Of a stretch of DNA of 64,000 nucleotides, positions 54,207-64,000 are shown piece by piece (within the stretch, counting starts at the first letter, position 1; each line of letters starts with the position of its first letter). The translations under genes were made by a program, and so were the position numbers. The DNA lies in NCBI RefSeq assembly GCF_015706575.1, contig NW_024037048.1, positions 16,013,512 to 16,077,511 on the forward strand. The letters are read 5' to 3'. This stretch comes from Patiria miniata. Taxonomy: Eukaryota > Echinodermata > Asteroidea > Valvatida > Asterinidae. The notes under the pieces were generated by a model. That model did not search any database and was not told the DNA's origin. It saw only the letters and a list, made by a program, of their open reading frames with translations.

Positions 54207-54911
54207 GGTACAACTATAGAATGCAGGGCCACTTTACTCTACATCCTCGCCTCCGTACGGCTGCGTGGAGGCGTGGAGCCGCAGTCGACCTACCTCCGAA
54301 AATCGATTGCCGCAGTCGACCTACCTCCGAAAATCGATCGTGGAGTCGTGGGATCAAAATAAGGACAGCGCATAAAAATATAAAACAGCACACCGTGTAA
54401 ACTCAATGGCGCCCCCAATCACCAATCAGTAGACTTGTCACAGTAATTTTCTTCTCCTTGCGGGGAAGGGCAGGGTTTTAAGAAATCATCCTGCACTGCT
54501 GCAGGGATATAGTCTTTCAAAGTTTAATCAACTTGAACGTACAGGGAAAATATCAGACTTTATTCAGGGGATGTTTTGGTAGAACATTAACTATGAAAAA
54601 AAATTTGAGATTATATAATGTAAAGACCACAATTCCCACATACCGCGATAATAGGGAGTCCACCTCCATTCGCACATTCTCCGAGCATGTCTATTTTCAC
54701 AGGCATTTGAAAAGGAAGAGTTATGCAATATTACAAACAAGAAACGTGATAATACGGCGTTCCATCCTACATGCTTACTGGCACTGCCAGCATCCTACTG
54801 TCTGAAAAAACACCAAGGATATTTCATTAAATGTCCAGAACTCCAGGTATGGAATCTTTCCGGAGTATTTTTTAACCCTAACCCACCTCGCTCCTCCAAA
54901 ATCCTCCTGGC

Positions 54912-55497
54912 GGTTTTGGAGGATTCTAGAGGATTGAGGATGAATGGTGATTGAATCAAATGAGGATTCTGGAGGATTGAGGATGAATGGTGATTGAATC
55001 AAATGAGGATTCTGGAGGATTGAGGATGAATGGTGATTGAATCAAATGAGGATTCTGGAGGATTGAGGATGAATGGTGGTTGAAGCGCATGAGGATTCTG
55101 GAGGATTGAGGATGAATGGTGATTGAATCAAATGAGGATTCTGGAGGATTGAGGATGAATGGTGATTGAATCAAATGAGGATTCTGGAGGATTGAGGATG
55201 AATGGTGATTGAATCAAATGAGGATTCTGGAGGATTGAGGATGAATGGTGATTGAATCAAATGAGGATTCTGGAGGATTGAGGATGAATGGTGATTGAAT
55301 CAAATGAGGATTCTGGAGGATGAGGATGAATGGTGATTGAATCAAATGAGGATTCTGGAGGATTGAGGATGAATGGTGATTGAATCAAATGAGGATTCTG
55401 GAGGATGAGGATGAATGGTGATTGAATCAAATGAGGATTCTGGAGGATTGAGGATGAATGGTGATTGAAGCACATGAGGATTCTGGAGGATTGAGAA
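54912..55497 (+). repeat. 43-bp minisatellite, about 13 copies
   Basis: The unit reads TGAGGATTCTGGAGGATTGA, then GGATGAATGGTGATTGAATC, AAA. Copies are nearly identical apart from a few one- to two-base changes, so expansion is recent. The array starts next to TTAACCCTAACC..CTCCTCCAAAATCCTCC at 54,872, the end of the TTAA-bounded repeat family, from which it seems to have grown. Confidence 0.9.
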
Positions 55498-56021
55498 CGA
55501 ATGCATTTTGTGGCAGGACTGTCTGATTATTCTGAAGGATTTGGCGTTGGTTATCCTTCATTCATAAATACCTCAGACAGTTTAGCTATTCCTATTGGTC
55601 GAGAGCCCGTCACGTGGCCGGTCTTAAACGGATGATAAAGACATGGCTAGCTGGTCTTCAACACTTTTCCAGTGTCACAATAAAATGTGGACTCCTAAAA
55701 ATCCAGTGCCTCTTATCGTTTCATTGGTTCAACGTTCACAATCCTCACGTAGGCATGCGCAACACTACCAGGGAGTCAGAATTTTATAGCTCTAAATTCA
55801 AGACGCAACGCGCCAGGTGCGTTCTGCGCGAAATCGCGCAGAACATGCTACGCGCGCGTCAATCTCCATAAAAGGGTTGTTTACATCTTACTCGCCAGCT
55901 GAACACTCCATTATTTTGCAAGAGGGATGTTTCAAAAAGCATAAAGTGAATTTGTTGAACAAAATCGGGATGTTTTGAACGAATTATATGATTTTTTCTT
56001 ACCGAAAAGGTATTTATGAAT

Positions 56022-56118
56022 GGGAATAAATATGTGCTCCGTCGGTATTTATCAGCACCCAGACTCTAAGTGGTCTTAAACAGAGTGATAAAAACCTCCG
56101 AAGCACACATTTATTCCC
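56022..56118. repeat. Foldback, 36-bp arms
   Basis: GGGAATAAATATGTGCTCCG at the left pairs with CGAAGCACACATTTATTCCC at the right, with further pairing through TATTTATCA, around a loop of about 25 bases. No target duplication defined. Confidence 0.65.
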
Positions 56119-56129
56119 GATCCCTTATA

Positions 56130-57180
56130 TTAATATAACCTCATATGTGGCGACCGTGCAGTATTCATAATGTAAGAGGCAACACCGCACGGGCCACAAA
56201 ATCCCCCGAAACCGCGTTCACTGGGCGTGATGTGGCGGTACTTGTGGAGCCGTCGACAGTTCAGTTTCAACGGGACACACACTGAAAACACAGCGCGGTG
56301 CTCACACGATTAATGGACCGCTGAAATATTGAATCATTCTGGAAGTCAAATTATGCATAATGATGCAGCGTGCACCATGCACAAAAATGTCCATTTACCA
56401 GGTTCACGCCGTGTGCGCTTCGTGTATACTTTGTGCACGCATCCAGGACAGCTAAATTTGTTCTGATTCGCTGTTTCTACCAGTCAATATTTGTTGCATG
56501 TCTGATGTATTTTAACAAATGATTGAATTTACGAGTTTCCAAATGTCTCAGCGATTCCGTTTTGATGCTGGCCCAAAGCTGGCCCAACGTCGGCGCAGCG
56601 TTTACAGAAACACAGATATGGCCTGAAATGTGGAGAGTTCAATGCTGTTTTCTAAATGTGAGGGATATAGCACCGCACGGGCCACAAAATCCCCTCAAAC
56701 CGCGTTCACTGAGGGGTTGATGCGGTGCAATGTGTAGACCGCTCACCGTGCGTTATTCAATGGGAACGTGAAAACGGCGCGGTGTGAAGCGGGTGAAACG
56801 GCCACAATGCCGATGTTTCTGGATGGCCAATTTATTCAAAGCAATGCAGCGTGAACCATGCACGAAACACTTCACTGGCAAGATTCACGCTCTGTGTGTT
56901 TTGTATGCGTAGGATCAGCTAACAATTTGTTCCAATTCACTGTTTCTGTATGGTATTTGTCTATTTGTGCAGCAAGAGTTCACAAATACTTCCATTTTAC
57001 AAGTTTTCGAATTTTTCAGTGAATTGGCTTTATTGATGGGCCCACCTATGAACTGATATTTGGTGCGGTTTACGCTGAGGCCATCTTGCAGTTTTCTAAT
57101 GTAAGGGGGACGGACGCAGCCACTCAGGCCACAAAATCAACTAAAACCGCGTTCGCTGAGGGCTATTGCGGATGACGGTT
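56130..57180 (+). repeat. Tandem repeat, unit about 450-490 bp, 2-3 copies
   Basis: GGCCACAAAATC followed by AACCGCGTTC(A/G)CTG recurs at about 56,198, 56,680 and 57,128, each followed by similar sequence ending in a TGTTTCT..TTTGT block. Copies are diverged. Confidence 0.65.
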
Positions 57181-57639
57181 GATTTGTATTGAATTGAATG
57201 GGAAGTCGCCGCGGTAACACAGGCGATCGTGAACCGCCAGAATGCCGATTTTTCTGCATTGTGGGGCCTGGATCTTCTTTGCAAAGGACCCGTACAAAGT
57301 CGCTGATAAAGCACCAAAACGGAGGCACATGTATTCCCCACTCTCAGTGGAAGCCGCCCCCACCCTAGTCTGAGTATCACCCGTTCTACGGAGCGAGCCG
57401 TACAACGAGCGTCTATTACATAGACTACCCCCACCCCCGCCCCATTTTGAAAACCTGAATTAAATTCACTGTTGTAATAATACTTTTATTTTGCACCCCA
57501 GGTGCCCTACCCCAAGTTAAACCCAAGTTTCTCCGCTGGCTTGAGTACGATTTAATTCCTCATATAATCCCGAATATATCCACACAATTTAATAGACTGA
57601 AGCGCCAACTGTACATTGAATGAATCACGGCCAGTGTAT

Positions 57640-58013
57640 ACGTCACTTGTCTATCCACCAATCACAGTTTGTCGGTGACAAGTCGGTGACGACAAGTCGG
57701 TGACCACAAGTGAGTGGTTGTGACTGACAGGTTGTGTGTGTCAATCATAAATTCCATGTTTGGATGTGTCACCGACATCCATACAATATCCACCAATAAG
57801 AAGCGGCCATTTCAATCTCGGTGACTAGTTTTTATGGTGACTTTATAGTCTCAACGACATTAACATTGCTTTCATATCATTAATATGAAGCGAGTCGGTG
57901 ATGTGTGATTGACAGCGCACAGGAGCCATGCAATCACAATCCAGGTCCGAGTTTTTAGTCACTGCTCAGGAAATCGATGGCACTATTTAAGACATGTGGG
58001 GCCGTCCACCCTT
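57640..58013 (+). promoter_or_regulatory. C1q gene promoter region (right arm)
   Basis: CCACCAATCA (57,655) and CCACCAATAA (57,791) CCAAT boxes, GTCGGTGAC-type repeats, and CACTATTTAA at 57,981 as TATA-like box. Conserved with left 16,923-17,290. Confidence 0.55.
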
Positions 58014-58090
58014 CACATCAACCACAGGTCATCAACACCTTCGGACGACAACCAGAGAGAGAACTGACTGCAAGAACAAGATTTTGCTCG
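58014..58090 (+). other. First exon (5'UTR) of the C1q gene (right arm)
   Basis: ATG-free, ends CAAGATTTTGCTCG|GTGAGTG. Begins about 30 bases after the TATA-like box; the start is estimated. Coding exons lie beyond the window end. Confidence 0.6.
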
Positions 58091-59132
58091 GTGAGTGTTT
58101 GAAACAATCATTTTTCTTCTGAAGACATTTGTTGTCTTTTGCACAATGTGTTTGAATCAATGCGGGATTCAGATTTTGTTGAATGTTGCTGATTCAATGA
58201 TTCTCCAAACAGCGAGCGCGGTGGTTGGCTTGATATTTTCTCGTCTTTGTGTGCTTGTAAAAATGTGGTAGCTTGAGGACTGAAAGAAACCCAAGATTTT
58301 TGTGAACAAATTGTTCTTTTTTATTTCACTATGACTCTAATACACGTCTGCTAACAGCAAAACCAGCGCGCTAATTCCGATCCAGAAGTTGTGCCTTTTC
58401 CCAACGACCACTTTGGAGTTGATAAAGTATCGCGATAATTTACAAATGTGTTTGAAATTAACTTGTTCAGACGGGCTTTGTTTGTGCATAACATGCACTA
58501 AGCCCTTCTGAAAGAGTTAATTTCAAACACTTTTGTAAATTATCGAACTATTTTATTTTAGCTCTTACTGTAAACAGTTGGTGCGGATGCAGACCATGGT
58601 TTTGTGAGGTCAAATTTTAAGTCAACAACAATGAGGAATTCCTGTCTGGCAATATTTCCGCTACTACTTCCATTGTGCACTCTCAAAAATAAATTGTCAA
58701 AATACTAACTGGTTTCTTTACGTCTTCAACAAAAATCATTTGGATTCTTGTCGATATGGATAATACACTGTAGAGTCACATGGACTTTTTTAAAATGTAG
58801 GTTCGACTGTTATGTTGGACTGTTTTCTGACCGCAGTTTTTCGCAAGTTCCCTGCTGTGATTCAGAACACTATGATTATACCTGCTTATTCAAAATAATA
58901 TTTCAGAGGAACTACAAATCGGTGTTTCACATTTCGGTTTCAAAAAGAAAAAAAACTCGCAAAACCTGGACTCTTTATAACCTGCATGGCCAAAGTTTGT
59001 TGCATGATCAAGCACACTCTTATTTTTTGGCTCCTTTTTTTCCTATTGACTTTATCGTTTAAAATTTCAAACATGAAATCCTAGTGCAATGTACTCACAT
59101 TATTTCCGGATATCACTCAAACTCAATCAGAA
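58091..59132 (+). other. First intron of the C1q gene (right arm)
   Basis: Collinear with left 15,780-16,823. No coding sequence. Contains the inverted repeat around 58,440-58,550 (TTTGAAATTAACT..AGTTAATTTCAAA). Confidence 0.55.
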
Positions 59133-59406
59133 CAAGGGCGGATCCAGGGGGGGGGGGGGGGGGGTGGGGCCAAAGGGGGCCATGCCCCCCCCCCAAAAAA
59201 AAAACGAAACCAATTTTTTTTTTTTTATGTGACATCGCAAAAAAGGCAGGCAATGAGTACACCAGCATCTTTTCCTCAAAAAAACATTGGTTAAAGTGGT
59301 CAGAAATTGCCTCAGATGGCACCACAGAGCATCTAGAATCCACAAAAAATTTGTGGACCCACTTTTTATTTGGCCCCCCAAAAATTGTGTTCTGGATCCG
59401 CCCTTG
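59133..59406. mobile_element. hAT-type MITE, 274 bp, right arm only
   Basis: Ends CAAGGGCGGATCCAG and its perfect inverse, flanked by AATCAGAA (59,125-59,132 and 59,407-59,414). The left arm near 15,790 is uninterrupted. The interior has G, C, A and T runs. Member of the same family as 9,191-9,518. Confidence 0.88.
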
Positions 59407-59905
59407 AATCAGAATGAAAAGTTATGCGGAAGTTGGTCACAGAAGAACGTATACAGGTATCCGGACATCTCAAAATGCCTGTCTTATTTGTGTTATTATT
59501 TGTGGATATTCTCAGTGCCTTTGAACTTTGTTTTTCAACTGGCATTTTGCTATAGTTCACAGTGCGCCATTCCGGTTTCATCAAGTTACTTTTAAGCATT
59601 GCAGGATAAAAGTGTCACTTGTCAGAATAGACTAGAGGGCGCAAATACAAACGCACTGTATCATGATGATGCACACAGTTTTATACAAGTTCAATAGCTG
59701 GATGCATTTTGTAGAATTCACGGATAGATTTGGTTTTTGGAGAACGCATTTGAGATAAATAGTCAACCCAAATTACATTTTCACTGTACAGACATTTTTT
59801 TGGCCGTATTGTACTTGTGGAATTCAGCTATGCCTCCCCACCAGACTCCAAGTTATCTCCTAGAGGATTTTTAATGACTCATATTGTTGTTGGTATTTTT
59901 TTCAG

Positions 59906-59966
59906 CCAGCAATCCGCTCAAGTGTTGAAGATTGCTTCGGCGAGAGAATTCAAGAACTGTGCTTAG
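59906..59966 (+). other. 5'UTR exon b of the C1q gene (right arm)
   Basis: 61 bases after acceptor TTTTTTTCAG, ending CTTAG|GTGAGTG, ATG-free, with four differences from left 15,236-15,296. Confidence 0.65.
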
Positions 59967-60109
59967 GTGAGTGTCTGTTAAAATTTTCTTCATTCAAGCA
60001 TCAGAATAGAGCAGTGATGTGGTAGGAGACTGTTCCTTTTTTTCTATGCATTCAATCTTTTTGGTCAAAATTAGAAACCAGAAAACGTCATTCAATTACC
60101 TCTACGAAA

Positions 60110-62700
60110 AAAATAATCCTGGCCATGATGGTTAGTCTTCTCAATTATCCCTTCTAAAAAAATATCCTCCAAGCCATAGTCTACTCAATTATCCCTTCTA
60201 AAAATATCCTCCTAGCCATGATGGTTAGTCTCCTCAATGATCTCATCTAAAAAATATCTTCCAAGCCGTGATGCTTTGTCTGTTCAATAATCTCGTCTAA
60301 AAAGAATTCCTCCAAGCCATGATGATTACTATCCTAAATTATGATCGATTCTATAAAAAAAAATAGCTCCCAAGCCGTGATGGTTTGTGCGTTCAATAAT
60401 CTCTTCTAAAAAAAGAAATCCTCCCATTCATAATAGTTAGTTTCCTCAATTATCCCTTCTTAACAAATATGCTCCTAGCCATGATGTTTAGTCTCCTCAA
60501 TTTTCCCTTCTAAAATATCCTCCTAGCCGTGGTGATTAGTCTCCTCAATTATCCCTTCTAAAATATATCATCCAAGCCATGATGGTTTTCATTTTAATAA
60601 TCTCTTCAAAAAAAATCCTCCTTGCAGTGATGATTAGTCTCCACAATAATTATCACTTCAGAAAAGATCCTCCTATCCATGATGGTTAGTCTCCTTAATA
60701 ATTATCACATCTAAAACATATCCTCCTTGCCAGGATGATAAGTCTCCTCAATTATCCCTTCTAAAAAATATCCTCCTAGCCATGATGGTTTTCATTTCAA
60801 TAATCCCTTCTAAAAAATATCCTCTTAACCGTGATAAGTCACCTCAATTATCCCTGTAAAAAAACCTCCTAGCCGTGGTGATTAGCCTCCTCAATTATCC
60901 CTTTTCAAAAAAAATATCCTCCTAGCAATGATGGTTAATCTCCTCAATGATCACATCTAAAAAATATCCTCCAAGTCCAGATGATTAGTTTCCTCAATTA
61001 TCTCTTCTAAAACATATCCTCCAAGCCATGATGGTTTTTATTTTAATAATCCCCTCTAAAAAAATCCTCATAGCCATGATGGTTTGTCTCCTCAATTATC
61101 CCTTCTAAAACAATATCCTCCTGGCCATGATGGTTAGTCTCCTTAATTATACCTTTAAAAAAATCCTCCAAGCCATGTTGGTTTTCATTCAATAATCCCT
61201 TCTAAAAATATCCTCCTAGCCATGATGGTTAGTATTCTCAATTATCCCCTTAAAAATATCCTCCAAGTCATGATGATTAGTGTCTTCAATTATTCCTTTA
61301 AAAAACCTCCTTGCCGTGATGATTAGTCTCCTCAATTATCCCATCTCAAAGAAAACGTCCAAGCCATGATGATTAGTGTCTTCAATTATTCCTTTAAAAA
61401 AACTCCTAGCCATGATGAGTAGTCTCCTCAATTATCCCTTCTCAAAAAATATCTTCCAAGCCGTGATCGATAGTGTGTTCAATAATCTCTTCTAAAAATA
61501 TCCTCCAAGTCAAGATGATTTGTCTCCTCAATTATCCCTTCAAAAAATATCCTCCGAGCCATGATGGTTTTCATTCAATAATCCCTCTATAAAATATCCT
61601 CCTAACCGTGATGAATAGTCTCCTTGATTATCCCTTCTGAAAAATATCCTCCAAGCAATGATAGTTAGTCTCCTCCATTATCCCTTCAAAAATATCCTCC
61701 AAGCAGTGATAGTTAGTCTCCTCCATTATCCCTTTAAAAATATCTTCCTAGCCGTGATGATAAGTCTCCTCAATTATCCCTTCCTTCTAAAACATATCAT
61801 CCAATCCATGATGGTTTCCATTTCAATAATCCCTTCCACAAATATCCTCCCAGCCGTGATTATTAGCCTCCTCAATTATCCCTTTAAAAAAATATCCTCG
61901 TGGCCATGATGGTTAGTCTCCTCATTTAGCCCTTCTAAAAATACCCTCCTAGCCATTAGGGTTAGTCTCCTCAAATGATCACATCTAAAAAAAAATATCT
62001 TCCAAGCCTTGATGGTTTGTCTGTACAATAATCTCGTCTAAAAAAATATCCTCCAACCATGATGGTTTTTATTTCAATAAGCCCTTCTAAAAAATATCCT
62101 CCTAGCCGTGATTATTAGCCTCCTCAATTATCCCTTTAAAAAAATATCCTCGTGGCCATGATGGTTAGTCTCCTCATTTAGCCCTTCTAAAAATACCCTC
62201 CTAGCCATTAGGGTTAGTCTCCTCAAATGATCACATCTAAAAAAAAATATCTTCCAAGCCTTGATGGTTTGTCTGTACAATAATCTCGTCTAAAAAAATA
62301 TCCTCCAACCATGACGGTTTTTATTTCAATAAGCCCTTCTAAAAAAAATCCTCCTAGCCGTGATGATAAGTCTCCTAAATTATCCCTTCTCAAAACAATA
62401 TCTTCCAAGCCGAGATCGATTGTGTGTTCAATAATCTCTTCTACAAAAATATCCTCCAAGCAATGATTGTTTTTATTTTAATAATCCCCTCTAAAAATCC
62501 TCCTGGCCATGATGGTTTGTCTCCTCAATTATCCCTTCTAAAACAATATCCTCCTCGCCATTATGGTTAGTCTTCTCAATTATCCCTTCTAAAAATATCC
62601 TCTAAGCCATGATGATTAGTCTTCTCAATTATCCCTTCAAAAAACAATATCCTCCTAACCATGATGGTTTTCATTCAATAATCCCTTCTAAAAAATTCTT
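60110..62700 (-). repeat. Minisatellite, about 50-bp unit (right arm)
   Basis: Counterpart of left 12,945-15,110, about 50 variable copies. A higher-order repeat of about 240 bases is visible: the stretch from 61,855 is repeated from about 62,098 almost without change, which makes this array longer than the left one. Confidence 0.9.
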
Positions 62701-63179
62701 ATAGAACTGCGCCTGGAACACACCTTTTTGAACCGTAGCCTTTTCGTTCGTGGTCTTTGAATCAACATGCGATTCAGTTTCAAATTCTCCCTATTATAAC
62801 TAACTTCGTTCGATGACGTCACAATGCTGAATTGTCGCAAAGACGTTTGTGGTAATTCAAAGAATATCTATGGCTGCAGACCAGCAAATAAACTGCCATG
62901 GACCTCAGTGATAAATACCCCACTTGTAAAGATCAGGACAAATACTCACAACTCTCCAAGGTGTTTGAGACACCCATCAAATTACAGCTTATATCATCAT
63001 CTTTCATTGTCTGTTCAATGTTTGCGGTATAATCCGATGACCTTTTGGGATAAAAATTCCACCCAAAGATGATGACCCTGTAGTCCTGTAGCCCATCGCC
63101 CAAGGTACAATCTGCCACTTCACAAAACACTGAACACTCAGGTTTATTAGGACAAAAGATATTGCTCAAATATCTTTGA

Positions 63180-63251
63180 GGGAGCCTGACCCTCCCCCTT
63201 GCAGGGGGTTGGGTTAATAGGGTTAGGGCTAGGGGAGGGTCAGGCTCCTAA
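63180..63251. repeat. Perfect short palindrome
   Basis: GGAGCCTGACCCTCCCC is inverted as GGGGAGGGTCAGGCTCC about 35 bases later, enclosing TTAATAGGGTTAGGGC. The left arm has only the first half (12,430-12,447). Confidence 0.7.
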
Positions 63252-63703
63252 AATCCCCAAAAAAAAGTATGTCAGATTGTTGTGACAGGCGAACGGGTAA
63301 TATTTTGTGTGCATGTTTCACAGCGGGGGCTGGGGGGGGGGGGGGGGGTCGGCCCCCCTCCCCACCCTCTGGATCCGCGCCTTTCAAACTATTTTGTCAA
63401 ATTTTGACCTGAAATGATTGTAATTTGATGTATGATAACGTCATGACGACGTCACTAAACTATCCACATCTTCACACTAAGGTTCATGTTCATATCAGGA
63501 TTCATCCTTCTGTGGCTTCTTTTTGCTTTTTAAATTCACCTAAATTTGACCTACCAGTAACCCCGGAAGGAAAGGTCAGACGACTTTACCTTCGAATATC
63601 AAAAATGTTTATCAAGGTATAGTCAATCAGATTTCAAAGTGTGAACATTATTGTTCATTTTGTTTATGAGGTTTTGCAGTGAAATCGCTTGTAATAAGAA
63701 ACC

Positions 63704-63740
63704 CGATGACGTCATTATGACGTCAGAGTATAAAAAAGGT
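63704..63740 (+). promoter_or_regulatory. CRE pair plus TATA-like box (right arm)
   Basis: TGACGTCATTATGACGTCA followed by GAGTATAAAAAAGG, the allele of left 11,955-11,995, in the direction of C1q gene transcription. Core sites are kept between the arms. Confidence 0.4.
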
Positions 63741-64000
63741 ACACCTCGGAGTCAGCGTTGATGTTTGTTAAAGGTTTGAAGTCTGTACTGTTCAGAAGAA
63801 AAGTTGCAGATAATTATTGTCAGAAAAAAACCCAGAAAGAAAGAAAGAAAGACATTTCTTAACATTTCCAAACAATGATCGGGTAGTGCCCGATCACCCA
63901 AATATATCAGGGTTTTGTTGTTCGGAATGAGGAATTCCTGTCTGACATTATTTCCGCCTCTATTTTCATTTCGCACGCTTCAAACTAAATTATTGTTCAC

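Larger units (their letters stand above)
53363..57440. other. Right-arm-specific block, 4.1 kb
   Basis: Replaces left 17,508-22,275. It contains a hAT-type MITE, a 43-bp minisatellite, a foldback element and three tandem copies of a 450-bp unit. No gene recognised. A short direct repeat (GCCGCAGTCGACCTACCTCC) lies at 54,280-54,345. Confidence 0.7.

Noticed and set aside
53788-54219. 143-residue reading frame
   Set aside because: It lies almost wholly within the hAT-type MITE and ends in its TIR; no family resemblance.
54956-55475. Open frames DSITIHPQSSRI.. on the minus strand
   Set aside because: Periodic translation of the 43-bp minisatellite.
63200-63240. Telomere-like GGGTTAAT/GGGTTAGGG
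   Set aside because: Only one or two units, inside a short palindrome; not a telomere tract.

Overview
The window looks like nuclear DNA of an animal, probably a marine invertebrate deuterostome (amphioxus, hemichordate or echinoderm). The reasons are spliced genes with GT-AG introns, a secreted collagen/C1q-domain protein, an endophilin-A gene, SLC12 cation-chloride cotransporter exons, many small TIR elements, a Penelope-like element, a LINE, tRNA-derived SINEs and minisatellites. The phylum is inference. Nothing bacterial, organellar or viral is visible.

Largest structure: the window is two inverted, homologous arms on either side of a gap of exactly 500 N (34,736-35,235). Left 11,700-34,735 matches the reverse complement of right 35,236-64,000, apart from indels and one replaced block (left about 17,508-22,275 against right about 53,363-57,440). 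Both arms stop at the same poly-C/G tract, and several transposon insertions are present in one arm with a clean empty site in the other. This fits two haplotypes of one locus misjoined tail to tail; a true palindromic duplication is the alternative.

Layout of the left arm: 1-3,096, tandem, mostly decayed copies of exons for the C-terminal domain of an SLC12 transporter (+), with a plausible last exon at 2,943-3,096. 4,515-16,930, a collagen/C1q secreted protein gene on the minus strand: one coding exon at 4,516-5,317, small ATG-free 5'UTR exons at 5.8, 7.7, 15.3 and 16.8 kb, a TATA promoter at 16.9 kb, and introns full of duplications and a 50-bp minisatellite. 17.5-22.3 kb, arm-specific repeats. 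22.6-22.85 kb, a cluster of CTCF-like motifs. 23.2-24.5 kb, nested MITEs and a SINE. 26.0-30.0 kb, four exons of the BAR domain of endophilin-A (+). 30.1-31.2 kb, a Penelope-like element. 32.1-34.7 kb, more SLC12 exon copies.

Right arm, read in reverse: SLC12 copies at 35.6-39.4 and 44.1 kb, split by a 4.36-kb element with 24-bp perfect terminal inverted repeats that I cannot assign to a family; endophilin-A exons at 45.3-50.5 kb with a TTAA-bounded element that carries a MITE and a 5'-truncated LINE; the CTCF-like cluster at 52.8-53.0 kb; an arm-specific block with a hAT-type MITE and a 43-bp minisatellite; then the C1q gene promoter, first exon and second exon at 57.6-60.0 kb and the minisatellite at 60.1-62.7 kb.

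The genes show no functional partnership. Endophilin-A shapes endocytic membranes, SLC12 proteins move Na/K/Cl ions, and the C1q protein is probably secreted for recognition or innate immunity. The most unusual items are the unassigned 4.36-kb TIR element, the ATG-free duplicated 5'UTR exons, the convergent CTCF-like array, and the hammerhead-like motifs in the Penelope repeats.
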